A stretch of DNA of 64,000 bases from Methylorubrum extorquens (GCF_024169925.1 NZ_JALJXF010000001.1:998001-1062000); one strand, 5' to 3'; positions 49,341 through 57,600 are shown, numbered from the stretch's first letter. The notes: generated from the letters alone by a model not told the origin. Made by a program: numbers and translations.

Positions 49341-50047
49341 ACGCGAGCGTGAAGCCCGTGGGCAAGGAGCGGCCAATCATCATGAGCGGGCCGATAGTGC
49401 GGGCGATCCTGGCCGGGCGGAAGACGCAAATTCGGCGCGTCCTGAAGCAACAGCCCGATCCGCTGGCGCCGGTTGGCTTCATTCAGAGTTACGAGGGTTC
49501 TCGGACTTTCGATCTGCACGCCCGACCGCGGTTCGCGAACGGACGCTTCATCGGCTCTGACCGGATGCAGATCGTGACGGCGCCTTACGCGCCTGGTGAC
49601 CGGCTGTGGGTCCGCGAGACGTGGGCTGCCATTGGCGATCTGACGCACAACGACCCCGGCACGCGGGCGCTTGCTGAGGGCTGCTTCTACCGGGCAGACG
49701 ACGGCACCGTTGAGGGCGAGATCCCGCGCTGGCGATCGCCGATCCACATGCCGCGAGCCCTGTCCCGCCTCACCCTTGAGGTGACGGAGGTCCGCGTCGA
49801 GCGGCTTCAGGGCATCAGCGAAGCAGATGCGGTCGCCGAGGGTATCGAGCGGTCGAAAGAGTTCCCCGATCGGTTCCTGACGCCCGCAGGCGATTACGCG
49901 GTGCCGGTGGTCGCATACCAGCGCCTCTGGAACAGCATCCACGGCAAGGACGCCTGGGACGCCAACCCGTGGGTCGCCGCGATCAGCTTTCGCCGCCTTC
50001 AAGCCGACGCCGTCTCGTCTCCTGCCGCTGAGGGGGAGAGGGCGTGA
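49337..50047 (+). CDS. ASCH-domain phage protein (236 aa)
   Basis: The N-terminal stretch (RPIIMSGPIVRAILAGRKTQIRR) and LWVRETWAAI are signatures of the phage ASCH/PUA-like family of morphogenetic proteins of unknown biochemistry. The C-terminal EADAVAEGIE and LWNSIHGKDAWDANPWV motifs also occur in that family. ATGA overlap with dcm. RNA-binding is predicted for ASCH domains. Confidence 0.75.
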   Translation: MNASVKPVGKERPIIMSGPIVRAILAGRKTQIRRVLKQQPDPLAPVGFIQSYEGSRTFDLHARPRFANGRFIGSDRMQIVTAPYAPGDRLWVRETWAAIGDLTHNDPGTRALAEGCFYRADDGTVEGEIPRWRSPIHMPRALSRLTLEVTEVRVERLQGISEADAVAEGIERSKEFPDRFLTPAGDYAVPVVAYQRLWNSIHGKDAWDANPWVAAISFRRLQADAVSSPAAEGERA

Positions 50048-50412
50048 AGGTCCTTACCCCCGGCCACCGCTACGAACTCGACCACCTCGATGGCAGCGGC
50101 AAGACGATCCTGCAATTCGTCAGCCGCAAGCCGCTGCACGAGCCGCAGGAAGGCGTCATCAACCAAGAGGTTCTGCGCGCGATTATCGACCGCGTGCAGG
50201 TGCTCGATGGCGAAGTGCCTTGGGAGGGCAATCGCCAAATCCTGATGCACCTCCGCATGGCGCTCGCCCTACACGAGGCCCGCGCCATGCTGCGGCACGT
50301 CGAGAAGGGCGAGATCAAGCCCGAGCTTCTGCCGGTCGGCGCTGACGGGCACTTCATCGTCCAAGGCGCCTCTCACCCCGCCCCGTTCGAGATCGAAGGA
50401 GGGCGGTCGTGA
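50044..50412 (+). CDS. Conserved early phage protein (122 aa)
   Basis: An alpha/beta protein with recognisable phage-type features (GHRYELDHLDG, KTILQFVSRKPLHE, a central helix QVLDGEVPWEGNRQILMHLRMAL). ATGA couplings before and after. Unknown role. Confidence 0.6.
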   Translation: MKVLTPGHRYELDHLDGSGKTILQFVSRKPLHEPQEGVINQEVLRAIIDRVQVLDGEVPWEGNRQILMHLRMALALHEARAMLRHVEKGEIKPELLPVGADGHFIVQGASHPAPFEIEGGRS

Positions 50413-50630
50413 GCGCGTGGTCCGATGGCGCCCTGCGGCCGGGATCAACTTGCTCGTTCTGCCTCGGGCGCGGGGCCTTCTTCCATCTGCGCAATGAGCG
50501 TCCCGCGTGGCGAGACTGCCGCGCCTGCGACGGCCAGGGGTCACCGGCCGTCTGCGTCCCTGCCGAGATGCGTATCGGCGCCGCACAGGGACGCTTCCTC
50601 AAGCCGTACCCCGCCACCCCGGAGTCCTGA
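50409..50630 (+). CDS. DnaJ-type zinc-finger protein (73 aa)
   Basis: Two CxxCxGxG motifs, CSFCLGRG (about residue 15) and CRACDGQG (about 37), are the repeat that defines the DnaJ cysteine-rich zinc finger; here there are two of the usual four. No J domain. It could bind unfolded protein or an RNA/DNA target. Confidence 0.62.
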   Translation: MSAWSDGALRPGSTCSFCLGRGAFFHLRNERPAWRDCRACDGQGSPAVCVPAEMRIGAAQGRFLKPYPATPES

Positions 50631-50631
50631 C

Positions 50632-52278
50632 ATGTCCATGACCCCCACCACCGAAGAGGCGAAGACGAAGGGGCAGGAGCCCACAACGAGCGCGGATCAC
50701 GCCCCCAACAATGCGCCGTCGTTTTGGCGGTGCCCCGACTGCTGCTGCCATTCCTACGCGCATGTCCATGAGCAGAAGCAGGATGGCAGCTTTGGCCCTG
50801 GTCCAAAGATCCGCTGCGTGAACTGCAAGGCTTTGTGGCCCGACCCCGCTCTCGCCGCACCCCGCGCGGACAGTGCCCTCGGAACGCTCGCCGTGCCGGA
50901 CGGCTGGTTGCTCGTGCCGGAGGAGGTAACCGGCGCGATGTGGTCGGCAGGCCAGGAAGCCGATACGCACCCAGGCAACGGCTACAGCGCGGTCTGGCGG
51001 GCGATGGTCGAGGCCGCCACGGCGCCGCCTGTTCTCTGTTCCCCCGCGCCGCCGTCCGTGCCGGACAGTGCCGAGGGGACGGCGGGGGAGGATCGGAAAC
51101 GGATCGCCGACCGGCTCGTGGTGGACGCCTGCGAACTGCCGGATCGCACGAGCCCCGAAGATCAGCCGGAAATGCTGCTCATCACGGGCGAGGAGCTTCA
51201 CGGTTTCCTGATGCAGGCCATGGAGGAGGCCACCCCCGCCCCGTCATCGCCGGGCGTGCCGGATAGCGTGCGGAATTTCGCAGCCGAGGATTTGGCTCGC
51301 ATCCGAGCGGCGATCCCCGCGTCGCTTCTGTTCGAGGTTCCAGATCTGGCGGAGGCGGTCGCATCGACCTTCCAGCAGTATGTGAAGGTCGCAGCCGAGG
51401 CGACGGGGCTTCGGAAGCAGGCCGCCGATCTCCGTACCGCCCTTGGAGAGCCGTTCCTAACGGCTCACGCTGGCGACGAGGGCGGCTCGTTTATCAGGCT
51501 CAAGTACAAGGCGCTTTCTGAGGCCCAGGCCGCTCACAACGCCTTGGTTCAGTTCTTCGCCGCCCATCCGGCCGGGCAGAGCACCGGGCAGGGGGCGGAG
51601 GCGATCGGCACTGCCATCCCCCTCCGGGCACTCAGCATTGCTGAGGAGCAGTGGGGCATCCGGTGGGTGGCGAACGAGGTCGAGGGGCTATCGAAATTCC
51701 TCCAAGCCGCGCACGTCAATGGCCGGCTGGATGTCGAGCCGCTGGTCTTTGACGGCGGCCGGTTTGCGGAGTGGAAGGCGGCGGATCTCGCGGCACAGTG
51801 CCGGGCGCAGGCACTCGGGATGATGGACCCAGACTTCGGCAGGTTCCTCAGCGCGGTTGCTGATCGTCTTACGATTGCCCCCGACAGCACCCGCACGGGG
51901 CAGGTGGAGACGGGGCAAGACCGACTGATCAGCCCCAAGATGACGCCCGAGCAAGAGCGGCGGATCGCTCACAACCTCTGCGGCGAGTTCGGGCCGGATG
52001 CTGTGATCGCGAACGCCACCTTCGTCAAAGCCTTCTACGACGAGCTTTACGCCGCCGCCCGCCAGGCAGCCCCGGAAGCGCAAGGGGCGTGGAGGCCGAA
52101 AGACGTGCGCGATCTTCGCGAGAAGGCCGCTCAAGTCCTGGCGGCCTGCGAAATCGACCAAGAAGTGGACCTTGCGCAGACCGGAGCGCAGCGACCTCAT
52201 TACGAGGCGATCGACGCCATCATGAAGGTGCTCGGGTTGCCCGCTCCCCCGGCCTCCTCCGGTCAGGAGGGCGCGTGA
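50632..52278 (+). CDS. Large early protein with zinc ribbon and phage repeat motif (548 aa)
   Basis: Near the N-terminus CPDCCCHS and CVNCKALW form a zinc ribbon (about residues 33-70). A segment typical of phage early proteins follows: VPDGWLLVPEEVTGAMWSAG ... YSAVWRAMVEAA. The rest is Ala-rich and helical with a long disordered-looking stretch (155-260). The C-terminal 80 residues are a helical domain. The gene may be a fusion of several small modules. Function unknown. The start at ATG 50632 follows the previous stop by one base. Confidence 0.6.
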   Translation: MSMTPTTEEAKTKGQEPTTSADHAPNNAPSFWRCPDCCCHSYAHVHEQKQDGSFGPGPKIRCVNCKALWPDPALAAPRADSALGTLAVPDGWLLVPEEVTGAMWSAGQEADTHPGNGYSAVWRAMVEAATAPPVLCSPAPPSVPDSAEGTAGEDRKRIADRLVVDACELPDRTSPEDQPEMLLITGEELHGFLMQAMEEATPAPSSPGVPDSVRNFAAEDLARIRAAIPASLLFEVPDLAEAVASTFQQYVKVAAEATGLRKQAADLRTALGEPFLTAHAGDEGGSFIRLKYKALSEAQAAHNALVQFFAAHPAGQSTGQGAEAIGTAIPLRALSIAEEQWGIRWVANEVEGLSKFLQAAHVNGRLDVEPLVFDGGRFAEWKAADLAAQCRAQALGMMDPDFGRFLSAVADRLTIAPDSTRTGQVETGQDRLISPKMTPEQERRIAHNLCGEFGPDAVIANATFVKAFYDELYAAARQAAPEAQGAWRPKDVRDLREKAAQVLAACEIDQEVDLAQTGAQRPHYEAIDAIMKVLGLPAPPASSGQEGA

Positions 52279-52646
52279 TGAGCGGCAACGTAGTCTCTCT
52301 CCCAGATGGCCACAGGGCTGGCCGCGTCCGCCGCGATCTGGCTCGACACCTGCGCGAGATCGCGGACCTCATCGAAGCCGACCAGGTCGAAACCGAACCA
52401 CACGCCTTTTGGCTCGTACTCACCGGAATGGCGCAGCACGAGGTGCTGTACGCGGGATACGCCGAGGACGGCGATGGTTTTCGCGGCGCGCTCTCTGCTG
52501 CCGGCTTCATTGGTGGGGCAGCTTTTCCAACGCGGGGCGGCCCTGTTCGTCGGCGCGAAGGCGAGGTCTACGGGCGCCCCTATCGCAACGAAAACGTCGT
52601 CGATTTCGGCGCCCCGCGCTCCAAGCCGAAGGATCGCCGCCCATGA
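52278..52646 (+). CDS. Hypothetical early protein (122 aa)
   Basis: A helical N-terminal part (RVRRDLARHLREIADLIEADQ) precedes a Gly-rich segment. The ATG is coupled to the previous stop by TGATG. No family recognised. Confidence 0.55.
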   Translation: MSGNVVSLPDGHRAGRVRRDLARHLREIADLIEADQVETEPHAFWLVLTGMAQHEVLYAGYAEDGDGFRGALSAAGFIGGAAFPTRGGPVRRREGEVYGRPYRNENVVDFGAPRSKPKDRRP

Positions 52647-53299
52647 AGCCTGCCGCCACCCCAGAGGCGCTGGAACAGGCGCCCTACGTCCTGCTGAAGC
52701 GTGGGCTATTCGAGCGGCCAGATCACCACGGCTACACCGGGGTTCTCCGCCATGCCGGCCGGTTCTCCTACAAGGAAGCGTCCGCCTACTCGGGCCACGG
52801 CGATGGCGTCACGATGATGCCGGCAAGTGAGGCCCCCGATTACTCGCCCGCCTGCTGGCATGAAACACAGGTCGAGGATCTACTCGACCTCTTGCGCATC
52901 GAGCGTGAAGCCAAGGACTCTGCCCTCGCCGACCTTCAGCGGGTCGAGGCCGAGAGGGACGAGGCGGACCGGCGCGCAGGTGCCGCCGAGCGTGAAGCCG
53001 AGAGCGACCGCGAAGGCACCCGCAAGCGAAACTCCTGGCTGCATCAGGCGAAGTTGCAGGCCGGCTACAGCACTGGCGTCAGCTTCGACAAGGTGTGGGC
53101 CGAGACACTTGAGAAGGCCGGCCGCGCAGACACCGCCACCGCCGAGGCCGCCAGCCTCCGGGCCGAGGTGGAGGCGAAGGACAAGGCGCTGAAGGAGATT
53201 GTGGGAGCGCAGCACCGGTCTTCGTCAGACTCGGAGGCTGTTGTGCGGATGGTCCGCATCGCCCGAGCCGCCCGCGCGGCCACGGCGGGGGAGGGGTAG
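52643..53299 (+). CDS. Early protein with central coiled coil (218 aa)
   Basis: The first 80 residues are a compact domain (YVLLKRGLFERPDHHGYTG and SYKEASAYSGHGDGV). Residues 85-160 are an Ala/Glu/Arg-rich coiled coil, and the C-terminus ends ATAGEG, encoded by the repeat at 53278-53295. Function unknown. Confidence 0.55.
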   Translation: MKPAATPEALEQAPYVLLKRGLFERPDHHGYTGVLRHAGRFSYKEASAYSGHGDGVTMMPASEAPDYSPACWHETQVEDLLDLLRIEREAKDSALADLQRVEAERDEADRRAGAAEREAESDREGTRKRNSWLHQAKLQAGYSTGVSFDKVWAETLEKAGRADTATAEAASLRAEVEAKDKALKEIVGAQHRSSSDSEAVVRMVRIARAARAATAGEG

Positions 53300-53598
53300 A
53301 TGGACCTCCTGTTTGGCCTTCGCCTGCATTGGGGCGATCCGAACCGCCCGACCGAAATCCGCGCTTGGACGACAGCGTTCAGTCGGAAGGATAGTCCTTG
53401 GCGACACGACTACATCACGCATCAGGTGTGCCGCTGGTACGGGCTCAGCCGTAAGCGCGACTGGTTCTGTGGCTTCTGCCGGCTCGGCAAGACCGAAATG
53501 TACAGCAGCCCGGAGAAGCCTCGCGTCGGCTGGCCGAGCGAGATGAGCGACCGCCCGTCCGACATTACGATGGGCGATGAGGCCACGGCGGGGGAGGG
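53278..53598. repeat. Gene-junction repeat GGCCACGGCGGGGGAGGG (two copies)
   Basis: The identical 18-mer occurs at 53278-53295 and 53581-53598. Each copy encodes ATAGEG at the end of one gene and supplies the ribosome site of the next. Between the two copies lies the 104-aa gene (53300-53614). Confidence 0.7.
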
Positions 53599-53614
53599 TC
53601 GCAGCGATGGGTGA
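53300..53614 (+). CDS. Small cysteine-containing early protein (104 aa)
   Basis: Contains HQVCRWYG, FCGFCRLG and Trp-rich segments, a possible zinc-binding site. The start at 53300 directly follows the previous stop; the GGGGGAGGG of the repeat gives its ribosome site. Function unknown. Confidence 0.55.
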   Translation: MDLLFGLRLHWGDPNRPTEIRAWTTAFSRKDSPWRHDYITHQVCRWYGLSRKRDWFCGFCRLGKTEMYSSPEKPRVGWPSEMSDRPSDITMGDEATAGEGRSDG

Positions 53615-53939
53615 GGCACACGAAATCACCGACGAACTGCGCTTGATAGCCGCCATTGGCCGAGTCTCGCATCGGCAAATCATGGCTCGCGCCCGCGACC
53701 TTGCGGCCCCCTCCTATCGTGGTGATCCGAACTGGAGCTTCGCGATGCATCTATTCGGGCTCAGCGCCTTCCACTCGAAGTTCATTTGCGAGCGCATGGG
53801 CATCGATCCTGAAGGCTACGAGGTGCTGCCGCATCCGGAAAGCCTCTACCGCGACCCCGAGCCAGCATCCACCCTCCTCGCCCAGGCCGAAGCCCCTTCC
53901 ACCAGCGCAGGTCGTCAGGAGGGCGAACATCATGGCTGA
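53607..53939 (+). CDS. Hypothetical early protein (110 aa)
   Basis: A helical N-terminal half (ELRLIAAIGRVSHRQIMARARDL) and a later segment rich in Phe and Pro. The C-terminus contains PSTSAG, encoded by the 19-bp repeat at 53893-53911. Unknown role. Confidence 0.55.
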   Translation: MGEAHEITDELRLIAAIGRVSHRQIMARARDLAAPSYRGDPNWSFAMHLFGLSAFHSKFICERMGIDPEGYEVLPHPESLYRDPEPASTLLAQAEAPSTSAGRQEGEHHG

Positions 53940-54161
53940 TATCCCTGCTCAGATTGCGCGCCTTGAAGGCTTCACAGCCGAACAGCGAACGGCGCCCCAC
54001 GGTTCGGCCCGGATGTACGCGGCCATGATGACCGCAGGGGCAGCAGACGGCTACCGTCTCGCTCTAGCCGACGTGGCCGAATGGCTCCGCAAGCGCGGCA
54101 ACCACGGGGTTGCGGCAGACCTCGAAAGGCTCGGGCGGACCACCCCTTCCACCAGCGCAGG
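53893..54161. repeat. Gene-end repeat CCCCTTCCACCAGCGCAGG (two copies)
   Basis: The identical 19-mer is found at 53893-53911 and 54143-54161. Both copies encode PSTSAG near the end of two successive genes and are followed by strong ribosome sites (GGAGGG). A second match, GTCAGGAGGGCG, occurs at 52262-52273 and 53914-53925. Confidence 0.7.
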
Positions 54162-54180
54162 AGGGAAGACCGATGCGTAA
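53932..54180 (+). CDS. Hypothetical early protein (82 aa)
   Basis: Helical (IARLEGFTAEQRT, ADGYRLALADVAEWLRKRG). The C-terminus overlaps the next gene's start codon (54173). Function unknown. Confidence 0.55.
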   Translation: MADIPAQIARLEGFTAEQRTAPHGSARMYAAMMTAGAADGYRLALADVAEWLRKRGNHGVAADLERLGRTTPSTSAGGKTDA

Positions 54181-55264
54181 CGTGAAGTCAGGGGGCACTG
54201 ATCGGCCGAACAATGCGCTGGTGCCAACCATCACAGTAAAGCTGCGCCTATGTGACAAGCACGCAGGCGGCTTAAATAGGCAGGCAAGATCTGTAAATTA
54301 TGTTTGGAACTACTGCAACGAAACGCAGAAAAAGGCAGCTCAAGCCAAGCGTAAATGGCTATTCGCGCAGGATTTTATGAAGTTGACTGCTGGGTCAGGC
54401 GGGGATCTCGGTCTCCACGCCCATACAGTTCAGCGCGTTTGCCGCGAATACGACATCTCTCGCAAGAGAGATAGCAAGGCTTGGCTTCGCTGGAGGTCGA
54501 GAAAATCTCTTGGTTGGGTTCCGTTTAACACTGGGCATGTAAAATTTGATGGGTCTCGCTTTGTGTTCAATGGCGTTCACTACGAGCCGATGCATCTGCG
54601 CGAGCATTTGACGCCGGGCATGCGGTTTGGCGCTGGCAGCTTCAATTCCGATGCGAAAGGCCGCTGGTACATCAACGTTCCTGTCGCGGTGCCGTGTGCA
54701 GAGCCGAGGCCAGAGAATGCGGTCGGTATCGACCTGGGCCTGAAGACGCTCGCGACGCTATCTACCAGCGCGAAGATTGAGATGCCGCGCTTCTACCGCG
54801 AGAGCGAGAAGGCGTTGGCGACGTCGCAGCGCGCGAAGAAAACCAAGCGGACCAAGGCGATCCATGCCAAGGCGCGGAACCGCCGCAAAGACTTCCTGCA
54901 CAAGGCGTCTCTCGCTTTGGTGCAAGAATACGGGACGATCATCGTTGGCGATGTGAGCCCGTCAAAGCTAGCCAAGACCACTATGGCGAAGTCGATCTAC
55001 GACGCCGGGTGGGCAGGCTTCCGGCACATGCTCTCGTACAAGGCCATTAGGCATGGCGGGCGCTACGTCGAAGTCTCTGAGGCTTATAGTACCCGAACCT
55101 GTTCTGCATGCGGAAGCATCGGCGGCCCGACAGGGCTGAAAGGTCTCGGAATAAGAGAATGGCAATGCCTCGATTGCGGCTCGGTTCATGACCGGGACGA
55201 AAACTCAGCGCAAGTCATTCTCGGTATTGGGCTGAATACCCTTGCTGAAGGAGTCCAGAAATGA
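54173..55264 (+). CDS. tnpB: TnpB RNA-guided nuclease, IS200/IS605-type (363 aa)
   Basis: The RuvC-like core is clear: GIDLGLKTLATL with Asp187, DVSPSKLAKTTMAKSIYDAGW, a zinc finger CSACG ... CLDCG and DRDEN (Asp340-342). At the usual RuvC-II position the sequence is IIVGDVS, with Gly259-Asp260 where most TnpB have Glu-Asp; a nearby Glu in EVSEAYSTRTC may take its place, as reported for some TnpB groups. The first residues (MRNVK) come from the interrupted phage gene. No tnpA is present. Confidence 0.85.
   Translation: MRNVKSGGTDRPNNALVPTITVKLRLCDKHAGGLNRQARSVNYVWNYCNETQKKAAQAKRKWLFAQDFMKLTAGSGGDLGLHAHTVQRVCREYDISRKRDSKAWLRWRSRKSLGWVPFNTGHVKFDGSRFVFNGVHYEPMHLREHLTPGMRFGAGSFNSDAKGRWYINVPVAVPCAEPRPENAVGIDLGLKTLATLSTSAKIEMPRFYRESEKALATSQRAKKTKRTKAIHAKARNRRKDFLHKASLALVQEYGTIIVGDVSPSKLAKTTMAKSIYDAGWAGFRHMLSYKAIRHGGRYVEVSEAYSTRTCSACGSIGGPTGLKGLGIREWQCLDCGSVHDRDENSAQVILGIGLNTLAEGVQK
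54180..54187. repeat. Left copy of ACGTGAAG at the tnpB element
   Basis: ACGTGAAG at the left junction. The same 8 bp recur at 55310-55317, 1130 bp away. Removing one copy plus the intervening DNA restores a phage frame MRNVKSLAAEIEAD. Confidence 0.75.
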
Positions 55265-55317
55265 GGGGCGCTATGGATAAAACCGTGTCCCGCAAATCTG
55301 GGAGCAGCCACGTGAAG
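54188..55317 (+). mobile_element. tnpB element (IS1341/IS605-like, tnpA-less), about 1.1 kb
   Basis: Low-GC DNA containing tnpB lies between two copies of ACGTGAAG. A repeat at both ends could be a target duplication or a shared end sequence; IS200/605 elements usually make none. Boundaries are inferred. The element sits in the early operon immediately after a start codon. Confidence 0.65.
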
Positions 55318-55650
55318 AGCCTTGCCGCGGAGATTGAGGCGGACACGACCGCGCTTCGCCTCGCCGTCCACGCCTGGATCAGAGAGGACGCCCCGCTCGC
55401 CGCAAAGATGAACCTGCTACCAAAGCACGTTGATGCGCTGATGGCCCGCCTCGCCGCCGAGATCGCCGCCAACCAGAGCCGTGCCTTTGAGGACGGGGCG
55501 CGGTGGATGCGAGGGGTCGCGGCTCAGCGCGTAGTCCGGTCCTTTCGAGGCGACGCACCAACCGATGCCGAGCGGTACACGCTGAACGAGGCTGTCCGGT
55601 GCGTGCGGCTCCTCCCCCTCCAGCCCGAAGGGGAGCGGAGCGATGGGTAG
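55261..55650 (+). pseudogene. Phage early gene interrupted near its 5' end by the tnpB element
   Basis: From 55310 the sequence continues a phage frame (VKSLAAEIEADTTALRLAVHAW...), 112 residues after removal of the insertion; its original start and ribosome site (GGAGG, ATG 54173) now belong to tnpB. New starts could be ATG 55261, 55273 or GTG 55312 (with GGGAG upstream), so a shortened protein may still be made. The protein is Ala/Arg-rich and helical. Function unknown. Confidence 0.6.
55310..55317. repeat. Right copy of ACGTGAAG at the tnpB element
   Basis: ACGTGAAG, the second copy of the 8-bp sequence at 54180-54187, followed by AGCCTTGCC of the phage gene. Confidence 0.75.
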
Positions 55651-55885
55651 ACTCTCACCCTCCCGACTGCGTGTCCTGCGCACGCTCGCCGACTACCCGC
55701 AGGGCGGTTTGCTGACGCGCCAACTCGCCGAGAAAATCGGCCTGACGACCGCCAGCGCCCGCCGCCTATGCCAAGCCATGCGGTTCTTCGGCCTCGTGCT
55801 GCGGTACGAGACCAACGATCAACGCTGGTGGATCACCGACGCCGGCCGCGCCGCCCTCGCCGAACAGGAGAAGGGCGATGCGTAG
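55643..55885 (+). CDS. Winged-helix protein (80 aa)
   Basis: A MarR-like winged helix: LSPSRLRVLRTLADYP, GGLLTRQLAEKIGLTTASARRLCQAM as the helix-turn-helix and the wing LRYETNDQRWWITDAGRAALAE. It should bind DNA near the integration end of the operon and could regulate integration. Confidence 0.68.
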   Translation: MGRLSPSRLRVLRTLADYPQGGLLTRQLAEKIGLTTASARRLCQAMRFFGLVLRYETNDQRWWITDAGRAALAEQEKGDA

Positions 55886-56060
55886 CACAATCGCGCTTTT
55901 CATCGTCACGTGGGGGCTGATCGAACTCGGTCGGCTCATCAGCGAGGGCTTCAGTTGGGGCTTTGCGGCAGGCTGTGCCTACGCCAGCCTCATCGCCTTC
56001 GTGTCCGTCCGCCGCCTCGCCCTCGCCAACTCGACAGAAGGGAGAACGGATCGTGGGTAG
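55878..56060 (+). CDS. Small membrane protein (60 aa)
   Basis: Two hydrophobic stretches (ALFIVTWGLIEL and WGFAAGCAYASLIAFVSV) indicate an integral membrane protein. Start sequence GCGATGCGTAGC is shared with the gene at 45462. Unknown role. Confidence 0.5.
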   Translation: MRSTIALFIVTWGLIELGRLISEGFSWGFAAGCAYASLIAFVSVRRLALANSTEGRTDRG

Positions 56061-56358
56061 CGTTCGCACCTCGGCTCCGGCCCAGGAGCCATCCTGCCTG
56101 TATCCCGACGAGGCCGAACTAGCGCGAGTCGTGCTCGGCCCTAAGCGGGCAAAGGCGTGGGGCGGTCTCGCCGCCGTCCTCGAGCGCAGCGGCCTCCCGA
56201 GGGTCGATCCGATGATGGGCGGTCGCTACTGGCCCGCCGTCCGAGAATTTCTGGACCGCTACCACCATACCGGCGACCATGCCTCCACCCGGCAGCAGGG
56301 CCGGAGGGAGGAGGGTGGCCATGCCAGCGGAGCACGAGTTGCACGCGCCCGGTCTTAA
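56053..56358 (+). CDS. Candidate excisionase-like DNA-binding protein (101 aa)
   Basis: The middle reads VVLGPKRAKAWGGLAAVLERSGLPRVDPMMGGRYWPAVREFLDRYH, which I recognise as a small protein encoded directly before integrases in many alphaproteobacterial prophages. Starts with GTG 56053 and overlaps the integrase gene by 38 bp. An Xis-type role is inferred from position. Confidence 0.6.
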   Translation: MGSVRTSAPAQEPSCLYPDEAELARVVLGPKRAKAWGGLAAVLERSGLPRVDPMMGGRYWPAVREFLDRYHHTGDHASTRQQGRREEGGHASGARVARARS

Positions 56359-57523
56359 ACGGATGAAGCGCCACAACGGGCGCGTCGATCTCTATTGGGT
56401 GGCCGACGAGAAGCTCGTCGCCAAGGGGTTCACACCGAAGACGGTTCGCCTGTTCGGGGACTGGCCCTCACAGGAGATCGCATCGCGTTGCGCGGTTCTG
56501 CAGGCCGAAATGTTGGAGTGGGCCGCAGGCCGCGAGCCAGGTCGGAACGCGTTCGCCCTCGGCACCATCGGCTGGATCTGCCGCGCCTTCGAGACTGACC
56601 CCGATTCGCCTATCCATGAGCGCCGACGAGACACCCGCGTCTTCTACGGCAAATATATCCGACACCTCGTCGAGGCGGCCGGCGACGAGCACATGGCCGA
56701 CATCATCGGCCGCGACGTGCGGCGCTGGCATCGCGCCTGGACCGACGATCTCGGCGAGCGCGGCGCCTATGCCTGCATCCAAACGCTTCGCCGGGTCGTG
56801 AACTACGGCTGCGAGCTGCGGGACCGAGACGCGATTGAGCTGGCGACCGTGTTGTCGAAGACGACGTTCCGGCAGCCGCGCGCCCGCAAGCTCCGCCCGA
56901 GTCACGAGATGATCGTCGCGTTGCGCGCCGCCGCCCACGAGGCCGGCCGGCCGAGCATCGCGCTCGCGGTGACGCTTCAGTTCGAGCTCGGGCTTCGGCA
57001 GAAGGACGTGATCGGCGAGTGGGACCGCCCCGACGCGGAGGCACGATCCCGAATCGCCGGCGCCATCACGGACGGCGCATGGGTCTGGGATTGGGGCCTC
57101 GTCTGGAACCACATCGACGGGACGATCCTGCGCAAGCCGACGTCGAAGTCGAACGGCAACGAGTTCGCCGAGCACGATCTCAGCCATTACCCCGAGTTGC
57201 TCACCGAATTGCCGCCGCAGGGCGTCGGTCCGCTGGTCATCGATGAGCGGTCCGGCCTGCCATGGAAGCGCTCGCACTTCAGCCGGACGTTTCGCGAGAT
57301 CGCCAGAACCTCCGGCTGGCCCGACGGCATCTGGAACATGGACAGCAGGGCAGGGGCGGTCAGCGAGGCTTTCGAGGCGGGCGCAGCGCCGGCCGACGTG
57401 ATGCGCACCGCGACCCACACACAGATGTCGACGACGATGCTCTATAACCGAGGATCGGTGGTGCAGTCGGGTCGCGTGGCCGAGCTACGAACGGCGCGGC
57501 GAAAGGCGAAGCCTGCGGGCTGA
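56321..57523 (+). CDS. int: Tyrosine recombinase (integrase), 400 aa
   Basis: The C-terminal catalytic domain has the first Arg in QFELGLRQKDVIGEW (about residue 228), the DSRAG box (Arg about 346) where the usual His of HxxR is absent, THTQMSTTMLYNRG with the nucleophilic Tyr (about 375). This pattern is typical of one alphaproteobacterial integrase group. The N-terminal 180 residues bind DNA. GGAGGG before ATG 56321. It catalyses integration and excision at the tRNA-Asn gene. Confidence 0.88.
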   Translation: MPAEHELHAPGLKRMKRHNGRVDLYWVADEKLVAKGFTPKTVRLFGDWPSQEIASRCAVLQAEMLEWAAGREPGRNAFALGTIGWICRAFETDPDSPIHERRRDTRVFYGKYIRHLVEAAGDEHMADIIGRDVRRWHRAWTDDLGERGAYACIQTLRRVVNYGCELRDRDAIELATVLSKTTFRQPRARKLRPSHEMIVALRAAAHEAGRPSIALAVTLQFELGLRQKDVIGEWDRPDAEARSRIAGAITDGAWVWDWGLVWNHIDGTILRKPTSKSNGNEFAEHDLSHYPELLTELPPQGVGPLVIDERSGLPWKRSHFSRTFREIARTSGWPDGIWNMDSRAGAVSEAFEAGAAPADVMRTATHTQMSTTMLYNRGSVVQSGRVAELRTARRKAKPAG

Positions 57524-57600
57524 AAACACCCTGAGAACAGCGACGGTAACAGGCGCGGTAACACGCCCCGGCCGATGTCTAGCTAAGTGATTGAAAGATT

